Positions 1 through 5,106 of a DNA stretch of 8,826 bases are shown here, piece by piece. A model generated the notes under the pieces. The model made no database searches. It had not been told where the DNA came from and saw nothing but the letters and a program-made list of their open reading frames with translations. Both the position numbers and the translations under genes were made by a program. How positions within the stretch are numbered: position 1 is the stretch's first letter; the number at the start of each line of letters is the position of its first letter. Source of the DNA: a bacterium (GTDB lineage Bacteria > Patescibacteriota > Minisyncoccia > Moranbacterales > DUUL01); NCBI GenBank assembly GCA_030626045.1, contig DAOUPS010000033.1:1-8826 (forward strand), read 5' to 3'.

Positions 1-266
1 ATAAATTAAAATGAAAATAGTCAATCACATTATACACTTGACTACAAGTACTACGCTCGACTTCATTGATGTTACCGATAAAAAGCGGCTCTGCCTCTTG
101 AATAATTACTGCCATTGTTGTGTGCAATGACTGAATATTCACGACTCCGTTTTGCACACTATTCTTTTTGATTATTTCTTTAACTTTATCGGTAACATCA
201 ATGAAGTCGAGCGTAGTACTTGTAGTCAAGTGTATAATGTGATTGACTATTTTCATTTTAATTTAT
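1..266. repeat. 82-bp perfect inverted repeat with 102-nt loop
   Basis: Positions 1-82 are the exact reverse complement of 185-266; 83-184 form the loop. No mismatch was found in the arms. The left arm runs to the first base of the window, so the repeat may continue outside. Within the loop a smaller stem pairs 120-127 with 152-159 (8 bp). The right arm plus loop reads as the natural 5' end of a YjbQ-type gene on the minus strand, so the left arm is the copied, flipped part. The junction shares at least a TTT microhomology. Such a fold-back is what phi29 amplification chimeras or mis-joined contig ends look like; a real inverted duplication is the alternative. Confidence 0.95.
80..256 (-). 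pseudogene. yjbQ: YjbQ/UPF0047 family protein, 5' fragment broken by fold-back
   Basis: On the minus strand an ATG at 256 opens 59 codons that match the N-terminal half of the YjbQ/UPF0047 family (a small beta-rich protein sometimes described as having secondary thiamine-phosphate synthase activity). The recognisable parts are the LDFIDVTDKVKEII segment (the family's 'dITd.v...v' strand and helix), QNGVVNIQSLHTT with the conserved HTT, and IIQEAEPLF, the 'i.iNE..dp' segment. Family members are about 130-140 residues, so roughly the second half, including the conserved C-terminal His and G..Q/R motifs, is missing. From position 82 down to 1 the frame stays open but encodes the reverse complement of the gene's own start (IGNINEVERST...), which is not family sequence. 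An in-frame TAA lies three codons upstream of the ATG, fixing the start. There is no clear Shine-Dalgarno. The fragment may be an intact gene in the organism, cut only in this assembly. Confidence 0.75.
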
Positions 267-353
267 TTTTAATCTGTTTTTCCATGCAAGTGTGCTTTCC
301 ATTGTAGCAAACACCTTACCGATGTCAAAGGGCTCGTTTTTTTTGCCCAGCAT
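258..353 (-). CDS. possible 31-residue small ORF abutting the yjbQ start
   Basis: An ATG at 353 on the minus strand opens 31 codons beginning MLGKKNEPFDIGKVF and ending in ...WKNRLKIN. Its TAA (260-258) lies one base before the yjbQ ATG, the spacing typical of translationally coupled genes. The frame remains open upstream to a TAA near 420, so it could also be the tail of a longer, frameshifted gene or start at a TTG. No Shine-Dalgarno is evident before the ATG and no family is recognised. The residue composition looks protein-like (mixed charged and hydrophobic), but a chance ORF in the 5' leader of yjbQ is just as possible. Confidence 0.3.
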   Translation of the reverse strand: MLGKKNEPFDIGKVFATMESTLAWKNRLKIN

Positions 354-568
354 GCGTTTTATTAAAAACAAGCTCTTTCTGGAAGTTTGTCTGAACAAGT
401 CAAGTTTTAATATAAATTACTTTCAATTGGCTTGACACGACCTTGTCCAAAGTTATATATTTATATAGTTGCTTTCGAATATCGTTTCGCAATAAAGTTT
501 CGGTATTTCAGCAGAAAACGTATTTTGGGACAGTCCTGGTATGCATATCTAACAAGGAGGAAGAAAAA
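354..568. other. divergent intergenic region and 5' leader of the TSP3 gene
   Basis: No convincing gene was found. The stretch separates the minus-strand yjbQ side from the plus-strand secreted-protein gene and holds the promoter at 432-461. The roughly 100-nt leader downstream contains one weak hairpin pairing 478-484 with 501-507 (7 pairs, one G-U), and then the Shine-Dalgarno AAGGAGG at 554-560. The plus frame is open back to 443, but that upstream part overlaps the -10 region and lacks a ribosome binding site, so it is treated as untranslated. Confidence 0.5.
432..461 (+). promoter_or_regulatory. sigma70-like promoter for the TSP3/FN3 gene
   Basis: A perfect -35 box TTGACA (432-437) is followed by an AT-rich -10 region, best read as TATATT at 456-461 (18-bp spacer) or TATATA at 454-459 (16-bp spacer). 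Transcription would begin near 468, giving a leader of about 100 nt before the ATG at 569. Confidence 0.6.
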
Positions 569-1336
569 ATGGTACACAGAATAATGTTATTAATCTTGTT
601 CTTTACTATTACTGCCGTTTCTGCTAATGCGGAAAACACTGGAAAAAAATGTAAGCTGGTCATCGGCTCATCAAGCCGGGAATACACCGAAAGTATCGAT
701 ATAACTTTCTGTAAAAAGGAAATTTCGGATTATAGTTATGGATTTCTGAAAGGTCTTCTACTGAAAGAGAATGTTCCGAATTACCTTTCCATAGATTATG
801 GCGACGGAACATTTTCGAAAGAAATGATCATTCTTCATAGTGGAGAACAGCCTGACAGCGATAATGATGGGCTGTCGGATTCTTTTGAAAAGAAATTGGG
901 AACAAAGCCTTATGTGGCCGATTCAGATGACGACGGAATTCAGGACGGCAAAGAATATGTCGCTTGGGGAGAACATTGGAAAAGTGATTTTGACGGAGAT
1001 GGTGTCATCAATCTGTTGGACTCCGACTCCGACAACGACGGAATTCAGGACGGATATGAGCACGACACTAGACGCTTTTTTTTCCTAACACTGGCTCCGA
1101 GCATTGTAAAAAGCATATCATGGTTGTCTGAGGATACAGATATTGAGTTCTACAAGGTATTTATCCGAAAAAAAGGAAAAAAATATGATTTTTCTTCTCC
1201 TGCTTGGCAAGGAATAGAAAAGAGTTGTAAAATTGTCATGGAATCAGATAATTCTACGGTATATGTTGTGATAAGGGCTTATGACAAAATAGGACAAAAA
1301 AGTCCAGACTCAGAAGAAATAGAATTAACGCAATAA
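569..1336 (+). CDS. secreted TSP3-repeat protein with C-terminal FN3-like domain
   Basis: The 255-residue product starts at the ATG at 569, 8 nt after a perfect AAGGAGG. A longer open frame back to 443 has no ribosome binding site and would bury the signal peptide. Residues 1-21 are a typical Sec signal peptide (MVHRIMLLILFF core, AxA-type site SANA|E). Residues 22-95 are an unassigned domain with Cys28 and Cys48 that could form a disulfide. Residues 96-166 are acidic thrombospondin-type-3 (bacterial TSP3) repeats: DSDNDGLSDSFE, GTKP, DSDDDGIQDGKE, DFDGDGVINLLD and DSDNDGIQDGYE, whose Asp side chains are known to bind calcium. Residues about 175-254 resemble a fibronectin type III domain (SISW...FYKVFIRKKG...YVVIRAYDKIGQKSPDSEEI). 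The protein is probably exported to the cell surface or outside, with a calcium-rigid stalk and an adhesive or binding end. It has its own promoter and terminator and precedes the exbB-exbD-transglutaminase unit in the same orientation. An 8-T tract (1076-1083) lies between the TSP3 and FN3 parts and could slip. The exact partner is unknown. Confidence 0.88.
   Translation: MVHRIMLLILFFTITAVSANAENTGKKCKLVIGSSSREYTESIDITFCKKEISDYSYGFLKGLLLKENVPNYLSIDYGDGTFSKEMIILHSGEQPDSDNDGLSDSFEKKLGTKPYVADSDDDGIQDGKEYVAWGEHWKSDFDGDGVINLLDSDSDNDGIQDGYEHDTRRFFFLTLAPSIVKSISWLSEDTDIEFYKVFIRKKGKKYDFSSPAWQGIEKSCKIVMESDNSTVYVVIRAYDKIGQKSPDSEEIELTQ
930..1053 (+). repeat. 19-bp identical direct repeats within TSP3 coding region
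   Basis: Positions 930-948 and 1035-1053 are identical (ACGACGGAATTCAGGACGG), 105 bp (35 codons) apart and in the same frame. Both encode DGIQDG in successive TSP3 repeats. Identity at synonymous positions points to recent duplication or gene conversion rather than protein-level conservation alone; recombination between them would delete exactly 35 codons in frame. Confidence 0.9.
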
Positions 1337-1340
1337 AAAT

Positions 1341-1376
1341 GATCCTCGCTATAAAGGCGGGGGTCTTCTTTTTTAT
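1341..1376 (+). terminator. intrinsic terminator after the TSP3/FN3 gene
   Basis: A 9-bp stem (1341-1349 with 1357-1365, two G-U pairs) with a 7-nt loop is followed by a T-rich run (1366-1374). It begins 4 nt after the TAA, which separates this transcript from the exbB unit. Confidence 0.85.
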
Positions 1377-1439
1377 TTTACTCAAAAGATAGACTAAAAA
1401 GGAGTTCTCTATAAGATAAAGTACGCTTATAACGGTTTA

Positions 1440-1467
1440 TTGACAATAATATCGCAAATGATAGAGT
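1440..1467 (+). promoter_or_regulatory. possible promoter of the exbB-exbD-transglutaminase operon
   Basis: TTGACA at 1440-1445 is a perfect -35 box. The best-spaced -10 candidate is TAGAGT at 1462-1467 (16-bp spacer, four of six consensus positions); TATTAT at 1467-1472 is closer to consensus but 21 bp away. The position between the upstream terminator and the exbB-like start fits an operon promoter. Confidence 0.4.
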
Positions 1468-1521
1468 ATTATTGAGTATATATGGCGGTACATTAAAAAT
1501 TCAAGAAAGGAGAGAGAGTCA

Positions 1522-2184
1522 ATGAAAAGATTCGTGAGTATATACGTTCTGATCTTAATAGCATCAGTGGTAGCATTTTTCTTTTTGAAAGGAGCATTTT
1601 CTGAGCAGTTTTTAGAGTCGACCTCAAAAAACGTGATGGTCTGGATTATTTTAGGGTTTATTGTGATCGGATTAACGATGTCTCTGGTAATGTTCGTGAA
1701 CACAGCCAAAGAATTAAAACTGCTGGAGACACTGCTTTCACAAGAAGATGACAATATCCTACAAGGAAAAATATCTGAAAAAATTTCAAGGTCAATGATC
1801 GTTGGACACCTCCGTAAATTTCACACTGCGGATGTCTTTGGCTGGGCCAAAGGATCCAAAGATAATCTGAGTAAATATTTGGAAGAAGTCTTGTTCTACT
1901 GGCCAAACTGGTTGGATCACATAGAAACATGGCTGCCCGCCTTAGGATTGCTCGGCACCGTTTTCGGCATGATAGAAGCGTTGCTGGAAAAATCATCCGG
2001 CGGATCAATGTATGCGGGAGTGGCTAACGCTATTGGAACCACTGCGCTGGCGCTATGCGGATCTTTCATTTTATCATTTCTAACTAAAACCGTGGTTTCC
2101 GAGAGAAAACTTCAGCTCAAGACTATTCTGGTTATCCTAGAAATGAAGATCGTGCAAATAACAGGAGGAAAAGAAAATGTTTGA
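1522..2184 (+). CDS. ExbB/TolQ/MotA-family ion-channel subunit
   Basis: The 220-residue product starts at the ATG at 1522, 9 nt after AAAGGAG (1506-1512). Predicted membrane segments lie at residues 4-23, 38-58, 138-158 and 170-190, with a cytoplasmic stretch of about 75 residues between the second and third. The family signature is in the C-terminal half: WLPALGLLGTVFGMIEALL (137-155, with the GTV motif) and VANAIGTTALALCGSFILSF (167-186, with Thr173/Thr174 at the place of the pore-lining threonines of ExbB/TolQ). Four segments recall MotA more than the three of ExbB, but the partner gene is ExbD-like. Family members form a pentamer around an ExbD/TolR dimer in the inner membrane and pass ions to drive rotation or movement. 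It is first in an operon; its end overlaps the next gene. Length is close to the family's usual 200-250. The family call is firm; the subfamily is not. Confidence 0.88.
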   Translation: MKRFVSIYVLILIASVVAFFFLKGAFSEQFLESTSKNVMVWIILGFIVIGLTMSLVMFVNTAKELKLLETLLSQEDDNILQGKISEKISRSMIVGHLRKFHTADVFGWAKGSKDNLSKYLEEVLFYWPNWLDHIETWLPALGLLGTVFGMIEALLEKSSGGSMYAGVANAIGTTALALCGSFILSFLTKTVVSERKLQLKTILVILEMKIVQITGGKENV

Positions 2185-2569
2185 AGGGAAAAAAATGATC
2201 GTCTTTATAGATTTTCTCTTTGTTCTTTGCTTGGCTTTTCTGTTTATTTCACAAACGGAAGCCGACAAGGGAGAATCTCCTATCGACGAAAAAATTCCAA
2301 CTGTCCACGTCTTTATGGAAGAAGGATCAGACGGTAAATACAAGACCAAGTGCAATGGAAGGATCGTAGGTCCCAGTGAACTGGTGCAAATCATGAAAAT
2401 GGCTCCGGAAAAAGGAGTTAATAAGGCTCAGACTCTTGCTCTTATTGAGGAAAATATACCTTACGGGTACATTGAAAAATTCAAGAGAGCGATAAAAAGA
2501 GTTAATGTCGGCAAGAACAGTAAAATGGAAATAAGTTGGAACGACCAGCTTTTGTCTGAAGTAAAGTAG
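2177..2569 (+). CDS. ExbD/TolR-family subunit
   Basis: This 130-residue protein starts 8 nt before the exbB-like gene ends (ATGTTTGA overlap), with CAGGAGG (2162-2168) ahead of ATG 2177; a second ATG at 2195 (residue 7), preceded by GAAGGG, is an alternative start. It has a very short cytoplasmic N-terminus and one membrane segment (residues about 8-25, MIVFIDFLFVLCLAFLFI) carrying Asp12, matching the ion-carrying Asp of the ExbD/TolR 'D...L..L..F' motif. The outside domain (about 30-130) follows the ExbD pattern: a strand ending in a dG turn (IPTVHVFMEEGSDGKY), 'ng' and then a helix (NGRIVGPSELVQIM), a strand plus helix of the 'vpyg.vv...' type (IEENIPYGYIEKFKRAIK), and a last strand. Known partners assemble as an ExbD dimer inside an ExbB pentamer. 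Length matches the family (about 130-145). The first proline-rich segment of ExbD is missing, and the aspartate sits nearer the N-terminus than usual. Confidence 0.82.
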   Translation: MFEGKKMIVFIDFLFVLCLAFLFISQTEADKGESPIDEKIPTVHVFMEEGSDGKYKTKCNGRIVGPSELVQIMKMAPEKGVNKAQTLALIEENIPYGYIEKFKRAIKRVNVGKNSKMEISWNDQLLSEVK

Positions 2570-2616
2570 ATGAGAACATCACAATACAAGCGCAAAGAAC
2601 GCAAAGGAGGCGTATT

Positions 2617-4401
2617 ATGTATCTTGAAAAGTTGAAATGGTTGAAGTATTTAGGAATTAAGACAAAGAGCACTGGAGCGAACGGGCATTCTGCTTTTCCG
2701 ATAAAATCTGTAATGGTAGCTGTTTCTTTGTTCGCCGTAGTATTATTGATGACAACCAACTGGTCGGGATCGAAGACTTATTTCGATCCTTATAAAGGAG
2801 TCTCGGGAATTGTTTACGCGGCTCCTCCGGGAAAACCGCTGGACTTCTTCATGCAAAAAGGGTTTGAGACTCTCTATAAAGGAAAATATTTTCCTTTGGC
2901 CAATGAACTTTCTATCGTTAATGAAGGAGAGGAAGTCGGGTCAAATCTTGATGCGATCCGTTTTGCCCTTTACAACATTGGTTGTCGCTACTTTAATTAT
3001 CCGGCGGCTGATTGGACCTATCCTGCCAGACTTCTTGCCGCGGGCAAGACTAAAAAAGAGGCGTTGGCCGTTGAAAATCTGGGAATGGCCTTTCAAACAG
3101 TTCCTTATTTCAATGGAAAAAATGAACGAGGAACACCCAGTCATATGTGTGAACCATATTTTTTCACCAATAATGGCGGCATGATTGGCTGGGAAAGAAA
3201 GTTTGCGGACGGAAAAACCCGCCGGATCGTCCCGAATGACGCGTGGGCATGCCTCAGGCCGAACACTTATGGTTTGTGGCGAGACAGCGGCATTGATGTA
3301 AAGATCGGAGTTCCTTCATTGGATCCGGAAGAATCATTACCGGTCGCGTTTTATGTTTTTACAAAGTTATGCGACTGGCAGACCGGCGAGTGGGACATAG
3401 AAACCACCCGTTGGCTCATTTCCCGGCAATACGCGTTTGCTTTCGGAATCTACATAGACCCGGAACAAGTAGAGATCTCGGGCAAAGGACTGCAAACCCG
3501 GTTTCTCTATCATGGAGAATTACCGGTAGCAATGGCTGTTGTCCGTTGGAAAAATGGAAACTCTAAACCGGTTCCATTAGTGAACAATAAATGCGAGCTA
3601 TGCTTTTTTGGCTCAAAGGCATTGGATCAGTCAATTTTTATCCCGTTTTCCTATCTCTGTAAAATGGAAAAAGATGATGAAATTTTGCTGGCCGGTGGAA
3701 CTATTGTGACAAGTTTCCAGGATATCCTGGAAGAATCGGCGCAAGTACGAAAAAATATAAGTGCCTCATCCATTGTCCACGCCGAAACACGCGGCGGATC
3801 TGTCATGATCGGATATGACGTTTCTCAGTATGTAGTCAAGTCTCAGCGGCTTCAGGAGATTGCCGATCGAGTTATCAGAGAAACTGCAACAAGAGAGGAA
3901 GCTGTAGAGAGGATTATGGAATTCGTCAATGTCGCCTCTCCATATGTCTCCGATCACAAAGGAGACAAAAATGATCCGAAATATAACGGACCGGTTGAGA
4001 TTCCCATGTCCCCGCTGGTTGCCTTTATGAACCGCGGAGATGATTGTGAAGGACATGCAACCTCCGCCGCCTCACTATTCGTATCCGCTTCATTGGAAGA
4101 TAATTCAGTTTTCGCTTTGTGTAAACTGACTTATCAGTTAAACGGGGAAGGACATATTGTACCGATGTTTCCAAATATCGGTACTTTGGAAAGAGATCCC
4201 TTCCCCAACTATGTTGTTTTCAACAACATTCCATTTTCCTACTTGGAAGCGACAGGCCATGGAGACGATCGCAATCTTCTTCATCAAGTCAGTCCGTCGC
4301 GAAGAGGCTATCTCCCCGAATATGCCAAGGTCGTGAGTCTTGGCAAGAAACGAAAGGTGGAAACGGTTGGATTCAACCAGTTTCGCTACGAATTGAACTA
4401 A
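2617..4401 (+). CDS. membrane-anchored protein with C-terminal transglutaminase-like domain
   Basis: The 594-residue product starts 6 nt after AAAGGAGG (2603-2610), 47 nt after the exbD-like gene. Residues 1-28 are basic and cytoplasmic; 29-46 form one membrane helix (IKSVMVAVSLFAVVLLMTT); the rest should lie outside the membrane. Residues about 70-400 match no family I recognise; they are aromatic-rich and contain Cys123, 178, 212, 252, 326/329 (CELC) and 348, which could form disulfides. Residues about 410-550 look like a transglutaminase-like cysteine hydrolase: helix, then RGDDCEGHATSAASLF with nucleophile candidate Cys477, NGEGHIVPMF with His513, and FSYLEATG with Glu544 as possible third residue. 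The family includes proteases, amidases and crosslinking enzymes. The position after exbB and exbD, and the topology (short N-terminus, single helix, long outside part), match where TonB or TolA normally stands, though no TonB SxxxH helix motif is visible. The transglutaminase-like call is moderately firm; substrate is unknown. Confidence 0.72.
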   Translation: MYLEKLKWLKYLGIKTKSTGANGHSAFPIKSVMVAVSLFAVVLLMTTNWSGSKTYFDPYKGVSGIVYAAPPGKPLDFFMQKGFETLYKGKYFPLANELSIVNEGEEVGSNLDAIRFALYNIGCRYFNYPAADWTYPARLLAAGKTKKEALAVENLGMAFQTVPYFNGKNERGTPSHMCEPYFFTNNGGMIGWERKFADGKTRRIVPNDAWACLRPNTYGLWRDSGIDVKIGVPSLDPEESLPVAFYVFTKLCDWQTGEWDIETTRWLISRQYAFAFGIYIDPEQVEISGKGLQTRFLYHGELPVAMAVVRWKNGNSKPVPLVNNKCELCFFGSKALDQSIFIPFSYLCKMEKDDEILLAGGTIVTSFQDILEESAQVRKNISASSIVHAETRGGSVMIGYDVSQYVVKSQRLQEIADRVIRETATREEAVERIMEFVNVASPYVSDHKGDKNDPKYNGPVEIPMSPLVAFMNRGDDCEGHATSAASLFVSASLEDNSVFALCKLTYQLNGEGHIVPMFPNIGTLERDPFPNYVVFNNIPFSYLEATGHGDDRNLLHQVSPSRRGYLPEYAKVVSLGKKRKVETVGFNQFRYELN

Positions 4402-4420
4402 TTTGAACTAATTTGAACTA
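4391..4420 (+). repeat. three tandem 10-bp units across the stop codon
   Basis: The unit A(A/T)TTGAACTA occurs three times head to tail (4391-4400, 4401-4410, 4411-4420), the first with one difference. The first copy encodes the last residues of the transglutaminase-like protein and its TAA. The copies look like replication slippage and place repeated stop signals before the terminator hairpin. Confidence 0.9.
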
Positions 4421-4463
4421 AAACGCCTGCTAGACATAAAATGTCCGGCAGGCGTTTCTAATT
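4421..4463 (+). terminator. strong hairpin terminator, possibly bidirectional
   Basis: A 10-bp perfect stem (4421-4430 with 4448-4457, AAACGCCTGC) is extended by an inner GACAT/ATGTC stem (4433-4437 with 4441-4445) capped by AAA, separated by a 2x2 mismatch. The 3' arm ends in TTT and CTAATTT follows. On the minus strand the hairpin is followed by TTTTAGTTC, so it may also stop transcripts arriving from mtaB. Confidence 0.75.
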
Positions 4464-4494
4464 TGGCCAAATTTTTTTCTTTATCGCAGTAGTG

Positions 4495-4500
4495 TATAAT
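4495..4500 (+). promoter_or_regulatory. -10 box TATAAT overlapping the first possible spoIIM start
   Basis: A perfect TATAAT sits at 4495-4500, sharing two bases with the ATG at 4499. The -35 position (4472-4477) is only a T-run, so a poor match. If this is the promoter, transcription begins near 4507 and the protein must start at the next ATG (4529). Confidence 0.45.
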
Positions 4501-5095
4501 GACTAAGATAATCAGATTTACATCATTCATGAAAAGATCGTATCCACTTAAAAATTACATTCTTGGCAGCTTTTTTCTTTTCATAATTTTTGTCTTGACC
4601 GGATATCTATTGGCTGACTTGAATTATGAATTGGCCGGCAAATATCTTGAAAAGATAATAGAAGAATTCAAGCATTTGATCCGTCCGGATCCATACCAAC
4701 AGTTTCTCGTTATCTTTTTCCATAACGCAGCTGTCTCGTTCCTTATGATCATCACTTTCTTCTTCTTCGGTCTTTCGGCCTTGGTTTCATTGTTCTCAAA
4801 CGGAATTATTTTAGGCATCATAATAAATATTTTTCATGAAAAGATCGGGCTTTTGGCTGTGACCGTTTTACTTGCTCCTCACGGCATCATCGAATTACCG
4901 GCCTTTTTTATCTCAACTGCGGTCGGTTTGCGGCTCGGAATTCAATTTGCGAAGAGCCTATCTCCAAATCATTCATTTAAAGGAGAGTTCCTTTTCGCAA
5001 TGAGAATGTTCTTAAAAATTATCCTGCCAATGTTTCTGGCCGCGGCATTTATTGAATCATTTATCACTCCGCTGATCTTTGAAACATTGAGGTAA
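4499..5095 (+). CDS. SpoIIM family (DUF95) integral membrane protein
   Basis: The longest form has 198 residues. Hydrophobic segments lie at about 19-40, 75-95, 98-118, 120-142 and 170-192. SpoIIM/DUF95 hallmarks are present: FFHNAAVSFLMI (73-84), SNGIILGIIINIF (100-112), LLAPHGIIELPAFFISTA (124-141) followed by GLRLG, and AAAFIESFITP near the end (181-191). In endospore formers SpoIIM helps peptidoglycan remodelling during engulfment together with SpoIID and SpoIIP; homologues are widespread in non-sporulating bacteria and archaea, where their job is poorly defined, so sporulation should not be inferred. There is no Shine-Dalgarno, and a TATAAT overlaps the first ATG, so the ATG at 4529 (residue 11, 188-residue protein) may be the real start, with a very short leader. 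It stands alone between the hairpin at 4421-4457 and the convergent mtaB, whose end is 11 nt away. Confidence 0.88.
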   Translation: MTKIIRFTSFMKRSYPLKNYILGSFFLFIIFVLTGYLLADLNYELAGKYLEKIIEEFKHLIRPDPYQQFLVIFFHNAAVSFLMIITFFFFGLSALVSLFSNGIILGIIINIFHEKIGLLAVTVLLAPHGIIELPAFFISTAVGLRLGIQFAKSLSPNHSFKGEFLFAMRMFLKIILPMFLAAAFIESFITPLIFETLR

Positions 5096-5106
5096 TCTAC
5101 CGGACT

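Noticed and set aside
1..266. Hairpin telomere of a linear replicon or a mobile-element end
   Set aside because: The arms are the coding start of a normal YjbQ gene, with no transposase or target duplication; a chimera explains it more simply.
443..568. 42-codon upstream extension of the TSP3/FN3 gene
   Set aside because: It overlaps the -10 region and start site region, lacks a ribosome binding site and would place the signal peptide internally; ATG 569 has AAGGAGG.
840..1088. Second open frame inside the TSP3 gene
   Set aside because: It is a shifted reading of the Asp-rich repeats; the other frame has a signal peptide, TSP3 and FN3-like domains.
1437..2008. Minus-strand open frames opposite the exbB-like gene
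   Set aside because: They are antisense shadows with no recognisable domain and no start signals, while the plus frame has clear ExbB motifs.
1522..2569. Zorya-type (ZorA/ZorB) defence module
   Set aside because: The ExbB-like protein lacks the long ZorA coiled-coil tail, the small partner lacks an OmpA-like peptidoglycan-binding domain, and no helicase or nuclease partner is present.
4499..5095. Evidence for sporulation
   Set aside because: SpoIIM-family proteins are common in non-sporulating bacteria and archaea, and no other sporulation gene is present.
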